Of a DNA stretch of 64,000 nucleotides, positions 44,810 to 55,359 are shown one piece after another; within the stretch, counting starts at the first letter, position 1, and each line of letters opens with the position of its first letter. The position numbers and the translations under genes are program-made. The notes under the pieces were generated by a model. The model was not told the origin of the DNA and did no database searches. It saw only the letters and a program-made list of their open reading frames with translations. The DNA is taken from positions 42,767,056-42,831,055 of the forward strand of contig OX419336.1 in NCBI GenBank assembly GCA_948470475.1, in the 5' to 3' direction. The DNA is from Galaxea fascicularis (taxonomy: Eukaryota > Cnidaria > Anthozoa > Scleractinia > Euphylliidae).

Positions 44810-46940
44810 ATGGCGTCGTTGGAAGAAGAAGCGTTCATTTTGGTTTCTACAAAGTTCCAAATCCCCCGTTTAAATGAACATCAGAAGTCGGCAATTCGAA
44901 AAATTGTCTTCCAAAGTGAAGATGTATTTGTCAACCTACCGACAGGATTTGGAAAATCATTGATTTACCAAGCTCTTCCACTTGCGTTCGACCACACAAC
45001 CAAACTTTCAGGGCATATTGTTGTAGTTATTTCTCCGCTAGTAAGCCTCATGGAGGATCAAGTAAAGTATTTACAAAGCATTGGAGTAAGTGCTGCCAAC
45101 ATAAGTAGCCAGGTTGACGATGCCCGTTCAAGAATTGAAAATGGTGAGTATTCTGTAGTTTTCGGCTCACCAGAAGCGTGGCTAATGAATGACCGCTGGA
45201 GAACCATGCTTGGAAATGATGTCTATAGAAGCAAGTTATGTGCCGTGGCTATAGATGAAGCTCATGTTATAAAGCAGTGGTAAGTTAAGAATCAATTGAT
45301 CACCTGTTATTGCCGCTTTTTTTTCGTATTCATTAGTTGTCGAGAGATGTTTTGTTTATTTTCTCTCTAAGACGTGCTGATACAGATTTCCAACAGACAC
45401 TTCGCAACTTGTTGTTTATATTTTTAACTGCCTTACTATAAGACTTATATGGCCACCGCAGTTTCTTTCAGACCTTATTTATTTTCATGTAAGCTCAAAA
45501 AACGTTTTGCGATTAAATTGCCAGGGGAACATCCCAAGATGGAAAATTGGCAGCGTTTCGTGAGTGCTATGCTCATTTGCATGAATTACGATCACTGGCT
45601 CCAAAAGTTCCAATGATTGCTCTTACTGCCACAGCAACCAAGCTAACCAAGGACACCATCTTAAGTGTTCTACTTATGGATAACCCAGATGTGATCAAAG
45701 AAAGTCCAAATAAGCTTAATTTGACTTACATTGTTGAATGTATGCACAAAGATACTGATCTTGAATTTTATTTTGGATGGCTTATTGATGAGTTGAAATC
45801 AAAACAAGTTAATTGCGAGAGAACAATTATATACTGTCAAACTATTAAACAATGTGGAGTTGTTTATGGGACAATCAAAGGTATGCTTGGACATCACATG
45901 TATGCAGGCGATCAGGAAAATGTTCTTGTGGAAATGCTACATTCATGCACACCAGCTGCCAACAAACAGAACATTCTTCGTTCCTTCCAATCAGAGAATG
46001 GTACAATACGTTTACTAATTGCAACGATTGCTTTTGGTATGGGGGTTGATTGCAAAGGAGTCCACAGAGTTGTGCACTATGGACCATCAAAGACAATGGA
46101 AGCATATGTGCAAGAAACTGGACGTGCTGGGAGGGATGGTTGTCAAAGTATGGCATACATTTTGTATTGTGGGATTCTTCTCAGTCATGTCGAAGGGCAG
46201 ATGAAATCTTTTGTTAAAACCAGTGAATGCAGGAGACAAGCATTAATGAAACATTTTGATTCGGAATTGGAGCAACCAGAGATGGCTCATCTTTGTTGTG
46301 ATAACTGTGCAGCTGGTTGCAAATGTGGAATGGGAGACTGTGGTAGTACCCCTTGCATCAAAGTGAAGAAACACCTTTGAATCCTGTTAGAGTGAGGGAA
46401 ATACATGTACCTCCCCAGAAACAGATGGCTGTTGAACAAAGTTTGACAAAATATTACAAATCACTTGTCAGGCAGTTAGTCAATACAACTGCTAATGGTG
46501 ACATTAAAACCCTCACAAACTTGCAGTTCATGTTAGGATTTTCAGATCATCACGTATCACAAGTGGTGGAGAACTTAGGAAAGCTTTTCTCATTATCAGA
46601 CATTTATAAGTATGTTGAGATATGGGATAAGCGGCATGCACTCAAAATCATGTCGATCGTAAGTGATGTGTTTGGAGATGTGAACGACGAAAATCAGTCG
46701 TATTATCTTTTGTCCGATGACAATGATGATGACGATGTCTTTGATGATGAATTGCTGGATGAGTGGAATGAGATCCTTCAAGATGATGAAATTTTTGACA
46801 TGATTCTTGACAATTTGTCATTGTCCCAGCTGCAGAGTTCTCTATTTGAAGAGGAACATGTTTCAGATGGGTCACTGGAAGCTGGTGTGGCATCAATTGC
46901 TCTGGAAACTATTGAGGCAATGAACTGTGATGATGAGTGA
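44810..46940 (+). pseudogene. RecQ-like SF2 helicase, two exons plus frameshift
   Basis: Exon 1 44810-45279 and exon 2 from 45525 (GT-AG; junction ...KQ W|GTSQDG) give 441 residues to a stop at 46380. The ATG at 44810 starts MASLEEEAFILV. Motifs: LPTGFGKSLIYQ (motif I), VVISPLVSLMEDQV (Ia), AIDEAHVIKQW (DEAH, II), ALTATAT (III), IATIAFGMGVDCKGVHRVVH and YVQETGRAGRDG (V-VI), and a zinc-binding cluster CRRQALMKHFD...CCDNCAAGC. The intron sits just after the DEAH box. Just before the stop, another frame (46353-46940) continues with helical sequence and an acidic DDNDDDDVFDDE tail. The shift from one frame to the other near 46360 looks like a frameshift, so the full-length protein is probably not made. 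Confidence 0.82.
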
Positions 46941-47806
46941 ATTGTTGATGTACCTGTTCAGTAACTCTGCAAAATATCCATACTCACCCCATAGGAGGTA
47001 ATAGCAATACCTCCTGTGGGATGAGTATGTATATATTTGCATAACCATTGGGATTTGAAAGCCAAACATTTTAAAGGAAATAAGATGTTAACTGTAATTT
47101 CCACATTTGTTCAAACGGAAAAACTTCCATGGGGGAGATGTTGATATTTCAAGGAACAGGACAGTAATATTTTTAAATTTCACCCAGGGAATTTGAGTTC
47201 AAAACTTTATTAAGAAACATTTCTGTAGTTACATGTATTAGACTTAATTTCCTTAATTCTAGATTAATTTATAGATAATTAATTTTGTCCTGTTGACAAT
47301 GTTCGAAGAATACAAGGAATAGTGCGTGAAAAAAGCCCCAAGTATTTTCTGACCAGAAGTTAGATTCTTATCACATGAAAATTAGTGGTTTTCCATTTTG
47401 GCCAGCGAGCGGTGATTTTTGCCATATGTGAACAGCTCAGTTGCCAGCAATTGTGGGATAAAGAATCTTTGCTGTCAATAATTTTCACCTTTGGCGCTCC
47501 ATTGGGAACTAACACACCCACTAATCTCCACATGCTTTGCTCAAGTCAACTGCAACTTCAATTGAAAAGGAAAACCCTGCATTGAGAGTTACTTTATAGG
47601 GCTTTTTTCCTTGCACACCTTTGATTGCTCTTAACTTACAGTATGAGAACCCAGCTGTTATTTTGGAACAAAAACCCTCTTATAAAAGAGCACACAATGG
47701 GCACACATGTGATTTAGACTATTATTAAAAGCCAAATGTGAAACAGTTTTTTAAGATTCTTCCTCAATCATCTGTGAAGAGTTGAATGGACAATTCACCA
47801 ACAAGT
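46941..47806. other. Spacer between the convergent RecQ and DUF6589-like genes
   Basis: Non-coding. A short hairpin ATACTCACCCCATAGGAGGT...CCTGTGGGATGAGTAT lies at 46978-47030 directly after the RecQ frame, possibly a 3'-end structure. Nothing else recognised. Confidence 0.4.
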
Positions 47807-50800
47807 TCATCTAGCTCTGATTCCCCAAGTAATATTTTTTTTGTGCTTGTTGATCCACTGATACAACACAGAGCCATTTAAGTCTTCTAGTTTGTTTCTC
47901 TGAAAGTTACAGAAGTGTCTATAGGTCCTCCCCTCAAGCTCTGTGAAAATGTTAAATTGGACTGCTCTTTTCACTAGCTCATCAAGGTCCCTTGCTGTAG
48001 ATCCTTGGGAGTGCTGACCAGACTTTGACATACGGTTAATAGATGAATCAAGATTTACAAGGATCAACCTAGAAGAACTTTCAGCTTTTGATAAACGTGA
48101 AACAGCTTTCTCTGTTATATTTGGTCCAAGGTTCTTTATACCTTGTTTAGTGAAATTATTGCTGTGTTCTGTATCCTCATCCAGTGGAATATTACCTCCC
48201 CTTTTACCAGTATTATTTACTGATCGGTTCCAAGTAAACCGTTCAGAGTCCCTTGGTGATAACACGGCATATACAAGAAAAAACTGATACAAACATTCAA
48301 GAGAATATTTTGTGCTGTGTGCCCCAACTGCTTTGCAATAAAGCATGATGTATTTAAACTGCCTTAGAATTCTTTCACCATCTCCTTCTTTGATTGCATC
48401 AAGAAAATTAAAAAAAAAGGAAAGTATCAGTCAAAAGTGAACAATTATAGTTGAATACATCATCCCCTTTCTTGGTTTCTTTCTGGGGTGAAACAGGTCT
48501 GGAAGGGGTTAGGGAGGGTGGCTCTTCCTCAACTTGTACGGGTGGTTCATGGGAAAGTTCATGATTTCGTCTGCTTTTTCCATTGTATTTGAATGATTTG
48601 TCACATCCAGGAAACCTGCATGGGAATCTTCCTTCAGGTGTTAATGTTTGTTGTTGTAAAAGGTCATCCCTCTCTTGCTGAGTCAAAACACTGTCTACAA
48701 TGCCATTCACTGCTGACCTGTTCAGGAACACGAATTCATCTACAACCTTAGCGGCAAGCTTGTGAAGACATTCCAGCTTTTGTGTTTTTTTTAACAGTTG
48801 CAAATTTGATGGTAATTGATGCTTTGTTGGCATGCTGGACTTACTTTCAAACCCCAATACCTTCATGGCTGCTGCAATTACTCTGGACTGAAATACAATG
48901 GACAGAAAGTCTCTGTTGGCACGGTAGGATGAATGTGTGTCACCAGTGACATTCCTTCTATTAATGAGAGTGCGATCGGAAAACATGGTACAGCTATCGT
49001 CATCTGACTTTCCAGTAAAGAACCTGGAGTAAATCAACTGTCAAAACAAAAATAATTAAATGTTAAGAGTAATAACAATTATTCTTCTATTTATTGGGAA
49101 ATACCTCATTTCTAAAGGCCTGTTTACGGGTTTTCCACATTTTCATATAGTGCATATGTTTGCTGGTGAGATTCCCAATCTAGCCTCAAATGGAAATAAA
49201 ATAAGGGCTCTACATACACTAAGCAATTTCACTGCAGCATGCCAATCCCCCAACTGTAAGTTGACTCCATCGAGGCGGTCTTGTGGGGTTAATCCATTGG
49301 CCACAGAGGAGATGACATTTACAGCTCTCTCTACGGTAAGCTGATCACCAGAGAATAGCTGTGAGTCAATGTCACCATCATCAATTTGAGGTAGGTAGCT
49401 GTGGAATTGTTGAAGAATTGCCAACATGTCTTCATTTACGTTTTCATTCTTGAAAATGATACCAAGTGGGGACTAAAAGAAGAACAGAAATAGAAATATT
49501 AAACTGTATGTATCCTGAACAAAAAAAAATTCATATAATTAGTGTGGAAAACTGATGCTCTTGAAGTTCCAAAATGTTTTGTTCAGTTTTTATAACCAGT
49601 AATAATAATTGATTTTTATTACCAAAAATTTTTGGTTTATTTGACTTCAGCCATAAATTGGGTGTCGATGACAATTATTATTGTAGAATGTACTGTAATG
49701 TTTAATAACCTTCTTTGATTTCTGTGACATTTCCTTTGTATACTTGTGTGGAATGTGCTGTATGCATGCATCCTTGAGAGGCTCTAAAACGTTGAAGTAC
49801 TGAACTAAAATTCTTGAGGCAAGAGTTATGTAGTTTGACCTCTGCCGTTGTTGATCTTCGATTGATGGTATGAACTTAAGATTTGAAACCTCTTGTAGAT
49901 TAGCTTTGGGCTTATGTGAATCTAATTGCATTCCAGGAACTCTGTTTTCTACCATCTGGTGATTAACCCAGTGAAAATCTTGATTTTGAGAATGCATGGT
50001 CATATTTTTCCTTTGGACCTGGACATCCAAATTGTTTGACAATTTGGATGTCCAGGTCCAAAGGAAAAATATGACCATGCATTCTCAAAATCAAGATTTT
50101 CACTGGATATTATAAAACCAGGGTGAAAGGTTTTCTTCAGTTCATACACCTTCCTTCTACTAGATGACAATTCTTTGTGACATGCTAATGTGCAGTTTCC
50201 ATGGGAAGCATGCTGTGACAAGAGGTTACTGTGCATTGCTTGTGCTTGCCTTAAAGAGACAGTTTCTTGACAAATCCTTTCTTTTGCCTTTACCAGATCC
50301 AGATCATGGTTCTCACCAAGTTTGTCCAGAGTGGCCAGAATATGAGAATTTGAGTTTGTTAACTTCAACTTGTTCAATCTGGAGATGGTTGCCTGGACAA
50401 GAAAATGCCATTTTCAGATCTAGCTATATTTCTTATGAAGAGGGTAAAATATATCTGTGGAATTGATCTCAGTAGAGACCTCAACCCATTTAGGATTAGT
50501 TCACTTGGTGACCCACTGACTTACCCTGGGTACCAGATGCATCTTTTCATCAATATGTTAGCACCTGAGACATGACACAATGATCTTAACTTATAATAAT
50601 ATGATAGTCTTTATTTTTTGACTTAAACTGAAAACCGGTGTAAAATAAGGAAAAAAAATAATCGCAGAGTAATGAAATGAACCATACTCGGATATAACAA
50701 AAAAGCTCAAGCCTTGCAAAAATTTACATAAACATACCTCGATTGACTTGCTCTTGAGAAGGATACCCATTACAGAAGCGGTCGCACTCATTTCTGCATT

Positions 50801-51724
50801 TTTTTGCTTCAAGAGGATCGATCCTGCTAGAGCAAGGCTTCCAAACCACGTACAGCTTTTTGTTCTTTTGTTGATACAAGTTGTGAGCAGAAATGATTAA
50901 AACACCGGGGCTCTGACACGCCACTCGTTGCACAAAAGCTCCAAATCGAACTTTTCAAGATCAGCCTTTGCTGATTTCCGCAACAGCGAAGGATTGGACT
51001 TTGAGCATAAGCCAGCAACCTCTTTCGAAACACTTTTTAACACCTTTTGAATTACGAGTTGTCGTAATGGCTGACATTTCATTATTGCCCCGGCAATTTG
51101 AGATGGAATACCATGCGATAAAGCCTTTCCTACGGACTGGTATGCTGTGGAAAGATGTTTGTCCACAGTTTTACTCGGATACTTGAAGGAAATTCTTACT
51201 TGACTCGAATCGTGAGCACAGCCACGGTCCGACGAAATTGGTGTTGATGTCAATCTTGGATGGGAAGAATCGACGTTCACTTAAGAATTTTGAAAAGCAC
51301 GTAAAACGAGGCCATAGGGATGACTCTGAATAGGAGATAAGCAGGAAACCAGCGGCGTTCCGCCATCGTAAATTGGTGTTGGCAAAGCTGTATCTCCAAA
51401 AGAAGTACAAGTGGTATCCGACTGATCCGAGAATCGAAGGGATTTGGATGCCTTCCCTCGTGGTGATACTGTATTTTTCGCACCTTCCTGCCCTTTGATA
51501 GTATTCTCCTCGTACGGTTGTAGCAGTCGCTTTGCCCTGTGTTTTTCTCTTGCACGAAATACCTCCTCAATTTCTTGCTTCAGCTCTTTCAGTTTATCTG
51601 ATGCTCGTTGAAATTTTATCATACGCCGGTAGCATTTGTCTCTACAAACGAACAAATCGCTATTCTCTGAGTAGCGACTCACGTCCACAGATAGTGAATT
51701 TCGAATGGCTTCAGCAATGTCCAG
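47807..51724 (-). pseudogene. DUF6589-like transposon protein, multi-exon and degraded
   Basis: Minus-strand exonic blocks in order: 51688-50700 (coiled KLKELKQEIEEVFRAREK; an in-frame TAA near 51281, a frameshift near 50905, ending DPLEAKKCRNECDRFCNGYP), 50377-49650 (VKAKERICQETVSLRQAQAM; SQNQDFHWVNHQM; QHIPHKYTKEMSQKS), 49427-49143 (HSYLPQIDDGDIDSQLFSGD; QLGDWHAAVKLL), 49037-48408 (a C2H2-like finger CRFPGCDKSFKYNGKSRRNH), 48346-47807 (MLYCKAVGAHSTKYSLECLY; TEHSNNFTKQGIKNLGPNIT). The last block is the pattern that I associate with DUF6589. A 68-nt perfect palindrome disrupts the middle block. Probably the element's transposase, but I cannot assign catalytic residues with confidence. Confidence 0.72.
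49968..50106. repeat. Perfect 68-nt inverted duplication within coding sequence
   Basis: Arms 49968-50035 and 50039-50106 are exact reverse complements around TTG. On the minus strand, coding sequence enters with ...ISSENLDFE, runs into the inverted copy, then resumes as the original MTMHSQNQDFHWVNH block. The two flanking coding stretches are naturally near-complementary, which suggests a local template switch. Confidence 0.9.
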
Positions 51725-52657
51725 TGAACTTTTTCCGAAAATGAAAATTTTGTTGTTCTTGAGAGAAGCTGATTAGCAAATGAAGCACCTAGAACCGCTT
51801 TCTACTACTTTTTTGGGAGTTACATCCATAGGAAATCTCTGCGATGTCTGGCAACTTCTGTCGAATTCGCGCGGGAAACTGACATCATTGATAGCTTACT
51901 GCTACATGATTGGTTTTCTTCATAACAAAAGACGACGCCTGATTGGTGAATTTTGTTGACACCTAATAATCTCAAAACAAAGGGAAAGGAATGTGGTTCG
52001 GGTTTTTATGGCGCGTATTTCTTATCAAAATTCAACTTTTCGCTCGTTTTACGAGCTTGACATTCGCCTTTTAAATTGGACGTTCGTTTTATTCGCTTCG
52101 ACATTCGTTTTATTCGCTTCGGCATTCGTTTTTCAAAGTGGACATCCGTTTTACATGAACAACATTCGTTTTTCAAGATCAACATTGTTTTTACATAAAA
52201 CCACATTCGTTTGTCCTTTGGCACTGTCCGTTCAACATTCGTTTTAGCGACGATCGTTTTGGCGACATTCGTTTTGTTTTTTCGCAGTGCGCTGTGGGAC
52301 TTGAAGATTTCGCACCAGACACTGGGTCGAGCGCCAAAGGAAATGGCGACTGTAAGGGAGGCTTTTCTTTCGAGAGTCCGTCCTTTAAAGGACGTGTTAA
52401 ATCACTCTTGTTGACCCTTGGGATCTGCTGTACCACTATGCCGTTGGCCTTGCTTCAGTCAACATTGTGGAGGATGCTACTGTAGCTAAGCTACGAGATG
52501 TCGTCGGTTTGCTTGTTAATGCTACGAACAATACCATCCAAGGTATTATCGTCAACAGTTGAAAATGAATGAGAAATTTGAAGGTTAAAATCCTTCAGCC
52601 GCCCGTGAACCGTGGCTTCTCAAACTCATTGATAATTTATTAAGTTAAAGCAAGGCT

Positions 52658-53068
52658 GTGTCTAAATGGCCGGCAGCCGGTCAAGGTTGTAAAAACACTA
52701 AATGGCCGGCAGTCCGATATTTCCTTGACAAATTCAGGAAAAACTGAGGAATTTATGATATTTTCAACAAAAGACGACATTTACAGACTTAACTATCGAA
52801 GTAACCGTTAAGAAAGCGATGCAGTTTTATCAATATAAACTATCAAAGTACAAATCGTCTAAATGACCGGCAGCCGGTCAAAATCTTCAAGCCTAATAAC
52901 AAACGTCCATATTCCTTGACTCCTAGCCCTAATCCCTAACCTAAAACACACTAAATCTCCCCGAAGTACAAGTCTAAGGAAAACAAAGCCCTTGAAAGGG
53001 AGCCCGAATCGGACTGCCTGCCATTTAGTGTTTTTACAACCTTGACTGGCTGCCGGCCATTTAGACAC
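52658..53068. repeat. Nested inverted-repeat element, GGCCGGCAGCC ends
   Basis: GTGTCTAAATGGCCGGCAGC at 52658 pairs with GCTGCCGGCCATTTAGACAC at 53049-53068. The ~60-bp arms include CAAGGTTGTAAAAACACTAA. A third partial copy of the word (CTAAATGACCGGCAGCCGGT) lies internally at about 52859. Non-coding. Confidence 0.75.
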
Positions 53069-53188
53069 TTTGTTAAAACAAAGGAAATCACAACCGTGAA
53101 GGGGGTTTTGATACCCGGTCTTAATTACCATAGATTTTGACAATTTTACTTCTCCGTTAATTCCTTAGTTTTTGTTTCAATTGAGAAG

Positions 53189-53335
53189 ATATATCAAACA
53201 CTCGAGACAGTGTTTCATCGCCCATCCAAACACCTCGAATTCCGTCAAAAAATACTCCACTGCGCGTCGTATTTTTAACTCTCTTCTCGGTATTTGAATA
53301 TCCCGATGAAACACTGTCTCTCGTGTTTGATATAT
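53189..53335. repeat. 147-bp MITE, ATATATCAAACAC ends
   Basis: ATATATCAAACACTCGAGAC...GTTTCATCG on the left is mirrored by CGATGAAACACTGTCTC...GTGTTTGATATAT on the right. The arms are ~32 bp. The TATA-type ends suggest a TA-target element, unproven. Confidence 0.7.
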
Positions 53336-54069
53336 TACATCAGAGATGCCTAGCATGCGAGCATATCCGTTGCCGTAAATCCATTATCTACAAGATAAGA
53401 TAACTGGTCTTCAGTGACACAAATCTTAGGCCTTCCTGGAGCACCAGTGAACTCAACTTCGGGTTTGAAAACAAAAGTTTTGTTTGGACTCATCGACTTC
53501 ACTAAGCAAACCAACAACAACTCGTACACTCCACAATGTTGACTGAAGCAAGGCCAACGGCATAGTGCTACAGCAGATTCCAAGGGCCAACAAGAGTGAT
53601 TTAACACGTCCTTTAAAGGACGGACTCTCGAAAGAAAAGCCTTCCTTACAGTCGCCATTTCCTTTGGCGCTCGACCCAGTGTCTGGTGCGAAATCTTCAA
53701 GTCCCACAGTGCACTGCGAAAAAACAAAACGTATGTCGCCAAAACGAACGTCGCTAAAACGAATGTTGAACGGACAGTGCCAAAGGACAAACGAATGTGG
53801 TTTTATGTAAAAACAATGTTGATCTTGAAAAACGAATGTTGTTCATGTAAAACGGATGTCCACTTTGAAAAACGAATGCCGAAGCGAATAAAACGAACGT
53901 CCAATTTAAAAGGCGAATGTCAAGCTTGTAAAACGACCGAAAAGTTGAATTTTGATAAGAAATACGCGCCATAGGTTTTAGCAGCCGTTCCTTTGGGGGG
54001 AGCGTTGCGTGACAGCCCAAAAAACGGCTGCGAAGGAGACTAGTTATTGCGGGATGTGAGGAAAAAATT

Positions 54070-54161
54070 CAACCTCGTTCCCAGGGCCTTTTCCCTGGCT
54101 TGGGGGCGGGTCGGGACCGACCCGCCCCCAAGCCAGGGAAAAGGCCCTGGGAACGAGGTTG
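54070..54161. mobile_element. Perfect 92-bp palindromic element with 9-bp target duplication
   Basis: Arms 54070-54114 and 54117-54161 are exact 45-nt reverse complements around GA. They start CAACCTCGTTCCCAGGGCC. GAAAAAATT flanks it at 54061-54069 and 54162-54170. The gene 1 intron has a single uninterrupted GAAAAAATT at 18492-18500, a direct pre-insertion site. A 9-bp duplication suggests mobilisation by a Mutator-like transposase. Confidence 0.93.
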
Positions 54162-54570
54162 GAAAAAATTATGTGATATTAAAAGAGTGACATTCATTTA
54201 TATTGTATACTGGAGGACCAATTGCAGTGGACTTAATTTACAAGAAAAAAGCGTAACAGACAGATGCTTATGGCATTGCTGTTTCGATTTATTTCTTTTT
54301 ATTTCTTTCCTAATTTCATAATTTTCCGTTTGTCGTCACGGATTTTCACCCACCGTCAAGACTCAGACAAACAGAAAAATCGTTTACTTCTCAAGTATGC
54401 GAAACAATGAAGAAGATTTTGTATTCAAAGATCGAATCACTTAGACACTTTCCATACAAAGATAATTTGTGAATCAAAGTCGATCGCACGATATAGTTTT
54501 GTTAGCCAATTGGCTGGGCCTCCTCAACTAGTGCATGTATGATTGATAAGGGGAGGAGACGAGAATAATA

Positions 54571-54679
54571 TACATCAAATGAAGAATGATCGTCGCAGTT
54601 GTGATCGCAATTTTTGCAATTGCGTAAAGAAGCCTAAAAAAAAGTCAGGACTTCAACGGGGCTTGAACCCCAAGCTCTG

Positions 54680-54713
<34 letters not shown>

Positions 54714-54784
54714 AGGTTAATTTGGGGTTCAATTTTGGTCAATTTTGGAACCCAAAACGGGAACATATGAACCCAATTTGACCT

Positions 54785-54819
<35 letters not shown>

Positions 54820-54977
54820 AGAGCTTAGGGTTCAAGCCCCGTTGAAGTCCTGAATTTTTTTCAGGCTTCTTTACGCAATTGCAAAAATTGCGATCACAAC
54901 TGCGACGATCATTCTTCATTTGATTTCATACCCGAACTCACATATGATTTCTTTCATATGTATCATCCACAATAATA
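54571..54977. mobile_element. Inverted dimer of a tRNA-derived SINE
   Basis: Arms of ~155 bp (about 54574-54731 and 54769-54924) are near-perfect reverse complements. Each carries a tRNA-like head: A box TAGCTCAGTTGG (54807) and B box GGGTTCAAGCCC (54828), with only ~10 nt between them instead of the usual ~30-40, and the same gap in both arms. The bodies include GCAATTGCAAAAATTGCGAT. AATAATA flanks the insertion (54564-54570, 54971-54977) and gene 1 is continuous there (near 18981). Confidence 0.82.
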
Positions 54978-55021
54978 AATATCTGTGTGTGTGTGTGTGT
55001 TTTTGTTTTTTTTTTTTGCAG

Positions 55022-55359
55022 CTTCTGCACTCAAGTGCTACACATGTACGAGCAAAGAAAGTATGAGCGACTGTGATTCCAGAAAAATGGAAATAGAATG
55101 TATCGCAGGTGCTGACCGCTGTGATAAGATGTCAGTCGACCTTACAGCCTCTGGCGTCGAGACTGAACAGTACATGAAAGGCTGCACAATCGAAGCGATA
55201 TGCGATTATGGCAGTGATGTGTTCAAGCACTGCAAGAAAATCGATGGAGCAACCTGCAAGTGGGACTGCTGCAGTGGGAACCTGTGCAACGGTGGTACAG
55301 CGCCAGTGGTCAGCGTCTTCCTGATGGTGGCAGGCGCGCTCGTGGCCCTGTTTCGTTGA
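55022..55359 (+). CDS. Ly6/uPAR-like protein gene 2, exon 2 (mature domain and GPI signal)
   Basis: Begins at acceptor TTTTGCAG|CTTCTG and joins exon 1 (30069-30114) in frame, giving 127 residues. Encodes ASALKCYTCTSKESMSDC... with all 12 cysteines of gene 1, ending CCSGNLCNGG and then the same hydrophobic GPI-type tail VVSVFLMVAGALVALFR. The last 75 nt differ from gene 1 at only three synonymous sites, whereas residues between the third and ninth cysteines are largely different. A (GT)n tract precedes the acceptor. Same predicted role as gene 1: an extracellular GPI-anchored three-finger protein with unknown partner. Confidence 0.88.

Larger units (their letters stand above)
52007..53973. 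mobile_element. Foldback element with ~450-bp arms, nested in the RecQ element's right end
   Basis: Ends TATGGCGCGTATTTCTTATC and its reverse complement. The arms extend to about 52473 and 53529. Each arm has ~10 ACATTCGTTTT-type subterminal repeats and an 80-codon frame (FLFFRSALWDLKISHQTLGR and beyond). A GGTTTT duplication lies at 52001-52006 and 53974-53979. The right arm's inner frame continues to GRPKICVTEDQLSYLVDNGF, resembling the N-terminal helix-turn-helix of integrase-core proteins (GRP...L..LL..GF), so it may carry a captured gene fragment. Two smaller inverted repeats are nested inside. Confidence 0.8.
44644..54042 (+). mobile_element. RecQ-helicase-bearing DNA transposon with DUF6589-like gene (Academ-H-like)
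   Basis: A 51-bp perfect terminal inverted repeat TAGTCTCCTTCGCAGCC... (44644-44694 against 53992-54042). A further 20-bp inverted pair CCCGAACCACATTCCTTTCC lies at 44695-44714 and 51983-52002, split from the right end by a later foldback insertion. Inside are a RecQ-like helicase on + (44810-46940) and a broken gene on minus (51724-47807) resembling the DUF6589 proteins common in corals. An SF2/RecQ-type helicase plus a large acidic-site protein recalls the Academ-H lineage. That assignment is from memory and needs a search. I see no convincing target duplication. Net state: inactive. Confidence 0.75.

Noticed and set aside
46353..46385. A 28-nt intron joining the two RecQ frames (GTGAAG...GTTAG)
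   Set aside because: Far too short for a spliceosomal intron in an animal; a frameshift is simpler.
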